Assembly (NCBI RefSeq): GCF_003286085.1
Contig: NW_020825317.1
Location: 3,658,001-3,722,000 of the forward strand
Origin: Drosophila persimilis
Lineage: Eukaryota > Arthropoda > Insecta > Diptera > Drosophilidae
Length of the DNA stretch: 64,000 nucleotides
Direction of reading: 5' to 3'
The notes beneath the pieces were generated by a model, which ran no database searches, was not told the DNA's origin, and worked only from the letters and a program-made list of their open reading frames with translations. The translations under genes and the position numbers were made by a program. Each line of letters opens with the position of its first letter. The stretch's first letter is position 1. Shown piece after piece: positions 13,501-26,689 of this stretch.

Positions 13501-14449
13501 TGTTGAAAAAGGCCAGGAAATGCCTTGGTACAGCCCCTGTCTATGGCGACCATAAGGCTTGGTCGAAGAATAGTTGTTAGTCTGTTAGTTTTGATCAGTT
13601 CCAATGTTGGAAAATGCCAGCAACAAGCCGTGGTACAGTGCCCTAGCCATAACTAAAGTCTTAATCAATGAGTAGTGGTCCGTTTTTGCATACTTTTAAT
13701 TGTTTTTGGTCAAGGCGTGTGTGCGCCTTGTGTTTTGAGTGTAGTGTCGTCTGTCGTTCACATTTTAAAGAGCTGCTACTTCCGAGCTGGAATATTCCAT
13801 GTTAAGCCTGTGGTAAGCCCCAGCCATCAGCCCCTGCTGTCTCCTGTCCTACCCTTCGACGCTCAACGTTGAACGTTGAACGTTCAACGTGCAACGTGCA
13901 ACCGACTGGACCAGCTTTCAAATACAAAACCCAACAGCAGTTAGTTATCAACACCAGATACGAGTACATGAAGAGGAATCAGAATCAGAGGGAGCCCCAA
14001 AACCACTGCCACTGCCACTGCCACTGCCGCACTGCCGCACTGCCACACTGGCATTGTGTTGACAACTCAGAAGTTGCATTTAGTTAAGCAAATAAGCAGC
14101 CAGGGACACGACACGAAGAGCTACTTCTCGTACTCCTCCTCGTCGTAGGTGGCTGAATGCTAAGCTGTAGGCAAATTGCAAGATTTACTTTTCCTATGAA
14201 AGCCAACATGCATAGGAGCCAGGGACAGACGCAGTGGTATATTTACATATCATTGTTTGTGGCACAGTCACAGCTTAATATTTCAATATTTATGCTTTTC
14301 ATAAACGCATATTTTTCGAAACGCACAGAACTTCCGCCAGAGGCAGACGCACACCAGAAACAGTAGCGCCTTCAGATTCCATTCTTGCAGACACTTGACT
14401 AGCATTCCTTTTGTGAAGGCAAACAAGGCGCATTAGAGGAGCATTTCAG

Positions 14450-14480
<31 letters not shown>

Positions 14481-17400
14481 GAGAGAGTGTGTGTACGGAC
14501 AAGGCATTAATTAAATATTTATACACCTCTTTCGATACTCGAAACCGATAATTGCCGGCATCCTTTGGCCATTGCATTGTATTGGCATTACCGGTCAATG
14601 TAATTGCCACTAATCATCTTGATTGCAGACATTAAGAAGAAAGTTTTGTGTGCTTCTAGGACCTACCGAAGGATGCCTCAATGCACAAATGGCTGGCACA
14701 ATGTGCAGCATTTTCCTCCTGTCCATCCTGCTGTATATCTCAATTATATGTCGACTCTGAAGTGTCTTTCCTTCCTACTGGCCGATGTTTATTCAGGAGT
14801 TTGTGTACATATAGTTTTTTGGCTCTGTTGCATTGCAGTATGTTCCGTGATTAATTTGATATAAAGAATATGTTTGTTGTCATGATTTGTATGAGTCTTT
14901 AAGCGCTTCAATCATTCGACAATTGGTAGAAGAGAGCTATATTTAGGCCTTAGTTCTGCTGTCGTCTGTCATCTTTAAGTGCCACAAATCTAAAGCTCCT
15001 CTTCCCAACCATCACAACTCTGTTGCACTGTTGCACTGTTCTCTTTTCTGTAGTATTTTGTTGTAATAAGTTGCTGCTGCTGCAACTTTTTCAATATGTT
15101 GTGATGTCTGATGTTTGACCGTGGCCGCGACGGCATCTTTGGGACCATCCTGCCACCAGGAACCCAGCTCTAACTCTGACTCTGCTCTCCTGCCCTCCTG
15201 CTTTTGCTTGTGTCCTTGTTCAAACTAATAATGAAATCGTAAACTAGTCCATCTTTTCTCCTACTCCTGGTGGGGATATGCGCGGGTGTGTGTGTGGAAC
15301 GCCAGAACCAGCGAAAAGTGTTTGAGCAACAAAATCTCACACGCTACGACAATGCGGCAGGCGGCGGCATCGTGCAGCAGGCATGCGGCAGGCAGGGAAA
15401 AGAGAGAAGCTGTAAAGAACACAACGAGAAGGAGAGAAGTGAAGTGACAGCAGCAGAAAGTTTTGGTTAGCCTCTTTCGAAGAGGGTATAACGAATGCAG
15501 GAAGAGAAATTCTATTGGGGTCTACTGGACATCTATGCATTCGTCAAGGAAACTTCTTTCGAAGAAACTCTCTTTGGCGCGCATTTCTGACTAAACCAAG
15601 GAGTGCTGCCGCATGACGCGCGACACTTTATATATTTATATACATATGTATATCTCGCTATATATAGCCCTCTCCTTGGCATGAATCTTTAGATATGTAC
15701 CTATTCTATAACCGATGTAAACTGCAGTATGACGCTAGACACTATTTTCCGCTATATTGCTACATGTCTTTCTCCTACTTTTCTCCCACTTCAGTCACAC
15801 GTTCAGTTGGGTAGTAGATCTTTGCGATGCACCAGCAAGGGTATCCAAAGTATCAGCTCACCAGCGCTTGCTCCTTCCTTCTGGTTATTTATTCTGCAAG
15901 TACGAATACGAGGACGAGTATACGCTCCTGCTGCTGCTGTTGTTGCTGCTGCTGTTCTTTCTGTAAGCAGTTGTCTGGGATAAGGATGCCGTGAGGGATA
16001 AGGAGCTGTGTAGACCCAGACACTGCCAATAAAAAATTGCAAATAGAAAATGTTTTTAACACAACTTTCCGTTATTTTGGCTTCTGCTTTGGCTTTTTAT
16101 ACCCGATACTCAAAATGAGTATTGGGGTATATTAGATTTGTGGTAAAAGTGGATGTGTGTAACGTCCAGAAGGAATCGTTTCCGACCCTATAAAGTATAT
16201 ATATTCTTGATCAGCATCAATAGCCGAGTCGATTAAGCCCTGTCTGTCTGTCCGTCTGTCCGTCCGTCCGTCTGTCCGTCTGTCCGTCCCCTTCAGCGCC
16301 TAATGCTCAAAGACTATAAGAGCTAGAGCAACGATGTTTTGGATCCAGACTTCTGTGATATGTCACTGCTCCAAAAATATTTCAAAACTTTGCCCCGCCC
16401 ACTTCCGCCCCCACAAAGGGCGAAAATCTGTGGCATCCACAATTTCGACGATACGAGAAAACTAAAAACGCAGAATCGTAGAAGATGACTATATCTTCTA
16501 GAGTGCAAAATCTGAACTAGATCGTATAATTATTACAGCCAGAATCACGAAAACAATTTCACTCTTTCTCGCTCTGTCTCACTCTAACACACAGGTTTCA
16601 TGGTCGGTTTTGCCAATTGCAAAATATGAGTTCAAGGATCTCAGAACCTATAAAAGCCAGAGCAACCAAATTTGGTATCCACACTCCTGTGATATCGGAC
16701 CTTGACCGTTTCCTGTCCAAATTTCGCCACACCCCCTTCCGCAATCACAAAGGACGAAAATCTGAGGCAACCACAAATCTCAGAGACTATTAAGGCTAGA
16801 GTAACCAAATTTGGTGCACACACTCCTTTAAGATGTCACTATAAAACGTATATCTCAGAATTTCGCCCCACCCCCATCCGCCCCCACAAAGGACGAAAAT
16901 CTGTTGCATCCACAATATTGCAGATTTGAGAAAACTAAAAACGCAGAATCATAGATAATGACCATATCTATTAGATTACTGAATCTGGATCAGATCAGAT
17001 CATTTTTATAGCCAAAAGGAACAAATCAATTTGCAGTGGCTACGCAGCGCCCGACGTCACGCTCAGACTGATTTTCTGTCTCTCTCGCACGCACTCTTTG
17101 TCGTGTCGTTAAATATTAGCGGCGTCTGCCGGAGGAGAGCCATACTGACTTAGTATCGGGTATAACCTTAGAGTTGCGGTGTCCGCAGCAACTCACAACG
17201 TTCCCCCTCGTTTTCTATCTCCTTCTCTGGCCAAACTGAATGCCGGACATCCAAGGGTGCATGTCCGTGCATGTCGCTGTGCATGTCTGTGCATGTTTGT
17301 GCTTGACAGTCAGCAGACAGAGAGAGTGTGCCAGAAAGAGAGACAGACGGACAGACAAACAGACAAACAGACAGGGCAGAGCAGAGAGATTGAGATGGCT

Positions 17401-20400
17401 TGTTATTACACTGATTTATAAATAAACTGTAAATATTTGGGGACCATACACGTGTTGGAAATCGAAGGGCCCGGACAGGGACAGCAGAAAGCGATGGCTG
17501 TGGAAAACGAAGAAGGACTTCCACAATTTCCGCTTTGAATGCAAAATTATATTCCAATGCAACAGCGACCCATTTTTGGCCCTGGACTCACTCTCATCTG
17601 TCTCAGCCTTTGAAAACAACTGTACCTGTGAAGCTGTACATCTGTACTTTTTACATTGTGCTGCTTTGCCTTTGAGGTTGACGCGCCGAGCCCCTCTCTG
17701 ATTATTTTTTTCTCCGCATTAAACTAAACAGCTCTTGGCCCCAGAAAAATCTTCCGCTTCACGCCCCAACTCCGACTCGACTCTGGACGCTCCACCTCCC
17801 CCTTCCCCATCCCCCTACTGCTGCCTCAGCTTCTGCCTCTGCCTCTGCCTCACTGCTGTGTGGCGTCTACTACTATTTGTGTTTGTGCTTTGGATTGTAT
17901 GGCGAGTATTTGATTTAGGAATTTCAGCTTTTTGCAATTCCTTCTTTTTCTTTTTGCTCGTTTTTCCTCCCATTTTCAATTTCCAAGTCATCTCTCGCTG
18001 CTGCTACTGCTGCTGCTGCTACTGCTGCTACTGCAGTTTAGATTTATTGGCAGGACCCCAGGAATCACAAACCGATGCCAAGTCTGAGTGCAAGTACAAG
18101 CACAAGTACAAGTCCCTGTCCAAGTCCGAGTCTTTGTCGACCAGCAGCAGCTCGTTAGAGGCGAGACTACTGACCCTTACAGCCAGCAGTGGAACGGGCG
18201 TGCGTGGCTTTGCTGCTTGAGGATTTGTCGCGCACATGTCTTGGCTTTGGCGCTGGACGCCGCTTGGATTGCTTTTATGTGCCTGACAGTTTGTTTAGAA
18301 TTATATTACGTATACGCCACGTACAGTCACCTCCAATTCCTCCACATCCTCCGATTGGGTTGTTTGCACTTTCCATACCTCTTAATCTTGAGGGACTCTA
18401 AGAAGCTCTCTGAGTGTCGGAAAACGTTAGACCTCAGAAAGGCTGGTACCGGACTGGATCGTAGAAGATGTACAGGAACTAATCGGAACCAGTTCTTGCC
18501 GTGAATCGGACCGAACGCTCTCAAATGAAAACGTCCTTCTACTATCACTTTATCACTTCTCTCGCAACGAGTGCCGTCGCTGACCGCGACGGAGACCGCA
18601 CCATTTTGGATTGATGCGGGAAGAACTCAAAGCAGGAATCAATTTTGCACTGATGAATGCAGACCCTGACATTGGACCAGAGCTAGAGCTAGTAGGTGGA
18701 ACTGGCCAAAGGGGAGTGGGATCGCCACTCCAGTGGGAGTTCCACAATCTGGACCAGTCTAGCCTAGAAGGCTTCACGTCAATGTTTGAATAACCAACTT
18801 CCCAGCCGAACCAGTGGCAGACATAACACTTTACGGATTCTAATTAGAGATTCTAAAAACAAACACGTCAAACGACAGCTACTCTTAACACATAAAAAGC
18901 AAACGCAAGGGACCATTATTACAGCAAGTCTCTACATAAACCTTAAACGAAAACCACGTACCTTTAACGACAAGTGCTTCTAAGGACCAAAAGAACCAAT
19001 AGATAAAGCCACATAAATGATATACATCTATGTATGTACAGTGTACACTTATTAATTGTTTTATCATCGATTGATTGCTTGAACAATCATTACGAATGCT
19101 AAAATCATAAACTTTACTCGTGGCATAGCCTGTAATTTTTGTAAGCAGGAGAATAGTTACAAAAACCATTCATCCTTTGTTTGTTGTTGCTTTCCCATGA
19201 AGATTTAGGGGGTATTTCCTAGTCCCAAGACTCACGTTATGTCGAATGGTTAGCTCTCTGTGTGCTCTTTGGCTGTGTAAATGTCGGGAAAATCAAACAA
19301 TTTTTGCACACCTTTTCCACAGGAATTTGTACGTGAACGCCTCGTTGTGTCTCTCCTTCTGCTTCAAGATCTAACGAGTGTTCCCCCCTTTCATTCCTCT
19401 TTGCAGTTGCCATTACCTGGACAAATGCCCCAGAAAATCAGTATCCGACATTGGGCCAAGATTACGTGGTCATGTGCGAGGTGAAGGCTGATCCCAATCC
19501 GACTATTGACTGGCTACGCAACGGAGATCCGGTAAGTAAAAGGGAGAGCCACTTCCACATCATAACTAATCCTTTGATCCTTTGCAGATCCGCACTGGCG
19601 ACAAATATGTGGTGCAGACCCATGGCCTGCTCATCCATGATGTTCAGGAGACGGACGAGGGTATCTACACGTGCCGGGCGGCTGTCATCGATACGGGAGA
19701 GCTGTTGGAGCGTACCATTCGCGTGGAGGTCTTCATCCAGCCGGTAATTGTCCACCTGCCGCCAACCCTGGAGGCCATCGAGGGAAAACCCTTTGCTGCC
19801 AATTGCACAGCGACCGGGAAGCCAGTGCCCGAGATCAGCTGGATCCGGGATGCCACACAGCTAAATGTTGCCACCGCCGATCGCTTCCAAGTCAACCCAC
19901 AGACGGGCCTGGTCACAATCAATTCGGTGCGGGAGGACGACTACGGAACCTACACCTGTCTGGCCAAGAACAAGGCTGGCGTTGTGGATCAGAAGACCAA
20001 GCTGAATGTGCTGGTGCGCCCTGCCATCTACGAGCTGTACAACGTGACTGGCGGCAGGACCAAGGAGATTGCCATTACCTGTCGGGCCAAGGGACGTCCC
20101 GCACCGGCCATTACCTTCCGCCGTTGGGGCACCCAGGAGGAGTACTCGCCCGGCGTTCAGGTCGACGATGAGCGGATTGTTTTGGAGCGATACTTTGACG
20201 AGGATCGCGGCGAGAGCTCTGGCACCTTGCGCATCGCCAACGCGGAGAGGACGGACGACGGCCTGTATCAGTGCATTGCAAGGAACAAGGGCGCCGATGC
20301 CTATAAGACGGGACACATCACGGTAGAGTTTGGGCCGGACTTTAGCCAGATGAAGGACCTGCCGCCGGTGTTCACGTGGGACCAGCGCAAGGCGAACCTC

Positions 20401-23400
20401 AGCTGCCTGGCCATGGGCATCCCGAACGCCACCATCGAATGGCACTGGAATGGCCGCAAGATCAAGGAGCTGTACGACACGAACCTCAAGATCGTAGGCA
20501 CCGGACCCCGCAGCGACCTTATCGTCCATCCCGTGACCCGACAGTACTACTCCGCCTACAAGTGCATTGCGACCAATATTCACGGCACCGCCGAGCACGA
20601 CATGCAGCTGAAGGAGGCCCGCGTGCCGGAGTTCGTATCGGCGGCAGTGCCGCGCCAGTTGACGGCCACCACCATAACCTTTGACATCCGTGGCCCCCCC
20701 ACCGAACTGGGTCTGCCCATCCTGGCCTTCAGCGTGCAGTACAAGGAGGCCCTCAATCCCGACTGGTCCACGGCATACAACCGCAGCTGGTCCCCCGATT
20801 CCCCGTACATTGTCGAGGGTCTGCGTCCCCAGACCGAGTACAGCTTCCGTTTCGCGGCCAGGAACCAGGTGGGTCTCGGCAACTGGGGCGTCAACCAGAA
20901 GCAGTCCACGCCCCGTCGCTCAGCACCTGAGGAACCCAAGCCCCTGCACAATCCCGTCCAGCACGACAAGGAGGAGCCCGTCGTCGTCTCGCCCTACTCG
21001 GATCACTTTGAGCTGCGCTGGGGAGTGCCCGCCGACAATGGGGAGCCGATCGATCGCTACCAGATCAAGTACTGTCCGGTAAGAGGATATGGCACTCTAT
21101 CTAGAGCATCATCCACTGACTGATCATCTATTTTTGCAGGGCATGAAGATCAGTGGAGCTTGGACCGAGCTGGAGAACAGCTGCAATACGGTGAACGTTG
21201 TCGAGACCACATCGTATGAGATGACTGACCTCAATGGCAACACGTACTACCGCATCGAGCTGAAGGCGCACAATGCCATCGGCTACTCGTCGCCGGCATC
21301 GATCATCATGAAGACGACACGAGGTGAGTCTGATTCCGCTAACAATAATCTCGGCACGTTGCTTTATTCGGCCGGGTTCAACTCCGGCGTCGGGTCGCTA
21401 CACAAACAACTGTTCACGACCACCACAAGAGCCTCCACATCGACAATCACGACAACAATCACCACCACAATCATTGCGCTGGCCACCACCATAAGCGTAA
21501 CATTAGTTAGTGTCCTAGCCTCAATGTTAGTCTAAAGCCCAAAAGCTCATATCATCGAAAGAGAAAAGCAAAATCGCTGCAATCGATCGATCGATACACG
21601 ATAGACACGCTCAACACTCACACTGGGAGGGGAGAGACAGTGGGCCACACAAGCGTACTAAATATCCACTGCGTGGCCCATTGTTTGAGCCCCAGAATCA
21701 GGCATACATATCGGTTAAGAACCGCCCTCTCGAATAATCTACAAGATCCCAGCAAAAAAAAACCAATACATATACAATATATATACAATCGATATATATC
21801 GAAAACACAAACCACACGATTTTTACTGCTCTAAATATATGCTATATATAATATATATATGATATACCCCCAGATATAACTACTATCAACTATCGTTTAT
21901 CGATTACTTTTGCATACATACATCGATATTTCTGTAGTGTTTATTTCAACTTGCGTTTCATGATCTTTTGCTTTCCTTTCACACAATCAGTCTGACAGTC
22001 GTAAGGAACGTCTCCTGTCTCTTGTTTCTTATCATTATAGCATTATCGTTTATCATTTATCATCCATCGCTCTCTGTCACTCTCTCTCGCTCTCTTTCTC
22101 TGTCTATCTTCTTTGTTCTTTTGTTGTCGAAACATCTTTTTTGTTTTGCATGCGCCTTTCGTTTTCTTTCGTTTCGTTAGAGCATCCTACGAAGAGCGTA
22201 CTCTCCTCCGTAAATACTTCCATAAACAGTAGGCCGTAATATTATACATTCCACCCACAAACACACACACACACACACACACACTGAAACACTGAAACAC
22301 TGAAACACTGAGCAGCAAAAGTACTGCAACGCAGTTGATAAACATTATGGAAGAAGCCAAATCAAATATCAAAGCCCCCATCAATGCCCCACATTCATGT
22401 CTCATACGGCGCGTGCATGCGCGCATCAGTCAAAATGTCAGAAGTTGTATAGAAATAAATGATGAGAGATGCGCGCAAGCCCGAAATCAACACTAAATAC
22501 CTTAATATTATTATTCTTAATTATGTTCTCCATATACTTTTTTTTTAATACAATTCTTAAGTATTTACTTAATTATATTTACCAAAAAAGAATGAAAAAA
22601 ACACACTAAACATTAAACAAATTTATAACAGAAAATTTTAAAGTGAAAAATCAATTCATAATTTTATATTTTTGTGTGTTGTAATATTTTTTGTTTGAAT
22701 AATGTGTGACCCCCACGAATATACATACATACATACCCTGTTAAATGTAAACCATCTATCTAGCTCTTAAACACAAAAAGAAAAAAAGCAATTAATGTAG
22801 TAAACGAAAGTCTTTAATCTTATGCCCTATTATATTTTGTTTTGATTTCGGATCCACTAGAATCACCAGTTTTATTTTATTTTATTTTTATTTTAACTTA
22901 ATTTTATCATTTGATTGGAACTTTAATTGTGTTTTTGTGTATTCTACATGCTGCGTCTACTATTTCTATATTTCTTTAGTTAATTTTTCAATTATAAGCG
23001 ACAAAACAAAAGTTTCTTGAATAAAACAAAGAAAAACCAACAAACAAACTGTAATTTACTGCCAATGCTACATTTCGTTCGTTCTCTCTTTTATTATCGT
23101 ATCGTATCGTTATCGTTATGTATATCGTATCGTATCTTATCGAAATACATGCCTGCGTTGTCTCTCTATTTGTCTCACTTTCACTCGCTCGCTCGCTCGT
23201 ACTCGCTCGTTCTCGCTGTGACTGTCTTGCTGTCTCCTTCTTCATCATCGTCTACTTAGTACATATACTATTTGTTAGTTTGTCACTTTGTATCTTTGTG
23301 TTTTGTGTGTGTTTTTGTCGCTACCTTGTGTCCTACTATATCCCTATAACCTATCTCCCCGCTACATCCAATATCTGATCCCTCCTCCCACTATGTTCTC

Positions 23401-26400
23401 TTACTCAATACAACCAATTTAGTGTCTGCATTTAAGTAACAACTTAGTCATAGCTAATATTCTTAACCAAACAACCACTAACACACGTCAAGAACAAAAT
23501 GCCCAACCCTCCGGCCAGACAAACAAACAACCAACCAAACAGCCAGCAAACACACACATGAAACACTCGCATACTAAACTAGCAAACAACAAACAACAAG
23601 AACAAACAACTAATCCTTAATAGTAGAAGACTCAAACCGGGTGTGTTCTGGCGACCTCTATTCGAACCGAAAGCACTAGAACAAAGTGTAATTGTGGGTG
23701 TTCCTGAAATCTCCCCCCTCTAATCTATAAGCTGAAACCGTACGACTACAAATAGCACGAGTAATTAATCCCATGATAAGCTATTAAAAAGTGAAACTCT
23801 TAAAGCCTTTTCAATTTAAAATTTCATCATGGAGCGTCTACAAATTTCTGGATAGCTTGAATTTCACGGAACTGCCTTCATTCAGCAGAATGAAACCACC
23901 TGTGGGTCAGCCCTTAACCTAGCTGTCGAAATTTCAATTGAATTGGAATCCTCGAGATTTCAGGAGCACTAACATCAGCCACAAACTCTGGTCGTGGTCT
24001 CTAGAGATTTCTGGAACACATCGGACTAACCCACACACCCACCACCACACATTCGTCGTCATCGTCGCCCCAATAACCCAAAAGTAACCAAAAAACTAAA
24101 ATCAAACTAAAACAATGCCTATAAAAAATAACAACGAAAATGTAATGTTCAAAAAGAAAAGACCAACCAACAACAAAAATGTTCTTTTTGTGTGTTTCCT
24201 TTTCTTCCTTTTTTTCTTCTACCACTTTTTCTTCTTTGTTTTTTCTCTCTTTTATGCTGTGTGGGTGCTAAAAACCCGCAAAACAAAACCTGTAAAATGA
24301 AACAAAATACCTCGAAATACTGAACAAACCCGAACCGAAAAAACCCACGAAAACCTCGAAACTCTCATCTAGACAATCCACATCCCCGCAAGCAAAAAGG
24401 CGGACAAGCTGTTGCTGTTGCTGCCCCACCGCTGGTTCTACTGCTTTCCACTGCTTGCGCGCTTTTGCTACTGCTGCCGACGACGACTGCTTAAGCGAAC
24501 AGCCACCAATCAGAAACCAGTGCACGGAGGAATCTTCAACGAAAAGACCCCTTCTCTCTGTCTTTCCCAGATGTTTGTGTCGTCTCCATTGTGTAAATAA
24601 TAAGCCGAAGAAAAGAAAAGATAACATTTATCAACTAAACAAAATATACTAAAATATCATGAAAATGCGGAAATAAATACATACTATATGTTGAATGTGC
24701 TCAAGTAGAAAATATGATCAATATGAAGAAAAATATCACCTATGGTGGGGTCACCAACGGTCACCATTCCATTACCTGTACAAAAACAAAAACAAAAATA
24801 ATGAAATAATAGTCAATGAAACGGAATGCCAAAATCGAATCATATGAATACATAATACCGATTAACGGTATTGATAATGAAGATGATGTACTTCTTGTAT
24901 ACATCCTACTATAACCGATGTCTAACCGCTAGAGACTTTGTTTTAATCACTAAGTCACTGTTGATTTGTTGTTATTTAGTTAGTATGTACCACAGAAATA
25001 CCTGTATGTACGAGTATATTTATGTATGAGTCCACAATTCTTCCGATTAAAACTACGACTACGATTCCAAAAACCCGTTCCGCTTAGTTCCATGTGAATT
25101 TTACAACACTGCCAAGCGTACGAAATTAGTACATAAAGTAGACAACATTTTAGTGAAATTCTACAACCAAAAACAAAGCAAAAATTAACCAATTATTAAA
25201 TGCATACGAGTACAATTTATTGAAAAAGAAATTACATTTAGCCAAAAGCTTTTCCGCTTCGAAGCATTTGCAAGCAGCTTATGTTCTGTTTGTTTTTTGA
25301 GCGTATGCGTTAACCGTTAAGAGGGGACAATAAGTAACTAAGTTAAAACATCGTTTAAGCAGTGCACACTGCTAGGACTCGGGCTTGTGCTCCACTACGA
25401 ATTTTTATCACATGGTGTAATTGAATTATGAAAAACAAAGCAAAAGCCTCTCGGTTAATTCGTTCATGAAAATGAATAATCTATAATACGAGCATAATAG
25501 TACTTAAATAATAGTGAAGAACCCAACTAGGACGCAGTTCAATTTATAGGGACAGATATTCCTGTATACAAGCAAAACATTTTTTAGCAAGCAAAATGGA
25601 TGTTTTCTAGCCAAATATATCGTAAACCCAAGAAAAGAAAAAAAAAAGAAAAGAAAAAATGCAACTTATATCTTTACAATATCTAGTTATACTATATACT
25701 ATATACATACAATATACACGTACATCTAGAGAATAATTCAGCCCGCCTAACGTTGCTGAGAAGACGAGTGTTTTTTTTTTTGTTGGTTCTAAGCTAACTG
25801 CAAGCAGTACAAGCAGTACGGGGAGCATAAGCAGTGCATTATCCATTGCTTCCAAGCACGGACACAGACCAGACACACACTCCCCCGCACATAGTCCGAA
25901 TAGGGCGTCTTGAATTTTGTAAGCAGTGTAATAAGAAACGATACCTAACAATTAAGCAGTTCATTTTTGGGTAAATAAAGAAATACTTGAAAAGAAAGCA
26001 GTGTGTGACTATGACTTGGAACGGGGAATTACACCACCACCCCACCGCTTGGAAAGCCCACCCACCGCTTGGAAGGTAAAATACTGCAGAAATAGAACCC
26101 CAGCCATATGTACGAGTATCATCATAGTACCTTTTATATATGTACTATACATATCATATTTCTATCAATGCACACGAAATTAACCCAAAAACACACCAAA
26201 TCGATCTGTCAATAACCGGAATTTATTAATGATTCTTAATAATTCTTATATTGTATTAAAATTATATTCTATATTTTACTTTTGAAACCGAAACCCCTGT
26301 TACCGTGACAGCACTCTCAAACACACACCAAATGAATCAAGCTTATCATTTTCTGCATAAAAATGTTGATGTTATACCAACCATATACTATAACATATAT

Positions 26401-26644
26401 GCTTTATACACCAAACAAATATTGTTCCCCCCTGTACACCCACACAAATATACACATATATACAGATATTACGTAAGCGAAAACGATTTGTAAATCATAA
26501 TTTCAATCTGCTTTACACTGCTTGTATACTTTGCATATTGGCATTTTTCTGTATTTTGCAATTGTAAAAATAAAAAAATCACTGAAAATTCGTTTGAAAA
26601 TTGTTCATTTTTGTGCTTATCTCAGTCTATCACTTACGCGCTCT

Positions 26645-26689
<45 letters not shown>

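Larger units (their letters stand above)
11381..19406 (+). other. Fas2: Fas2 intron, 8.0 kb
   Basis: There is no supported gene here. It contains an ATTATC/GTTATC repeat (11508-11550), a degenerate two-copy repeat (about 11697-11950), a degenerate three-copy repeat (13230-13650), a palindromic 8-bp array (13861-13902), CACTGC repeats (13995-14050), a GA run (14449-14487), and one DINE-1-like element (16097-17214). Confidence 0.75.

Noticed and set aside
16323..16929. Short open frames inside the DINE-1-like elements, repeated at 28365-28971
   Set aside because: They recur only because the element is repeated. They are under 80 codons with no transposase motif, and DINE-1 elements are non-coding.
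19861..20598. A 245-codon minus-strand open frame
   Set aside because: It is the antisense shadow of the large Fas2 exon. The plus-strand frame has clear Ig domains.
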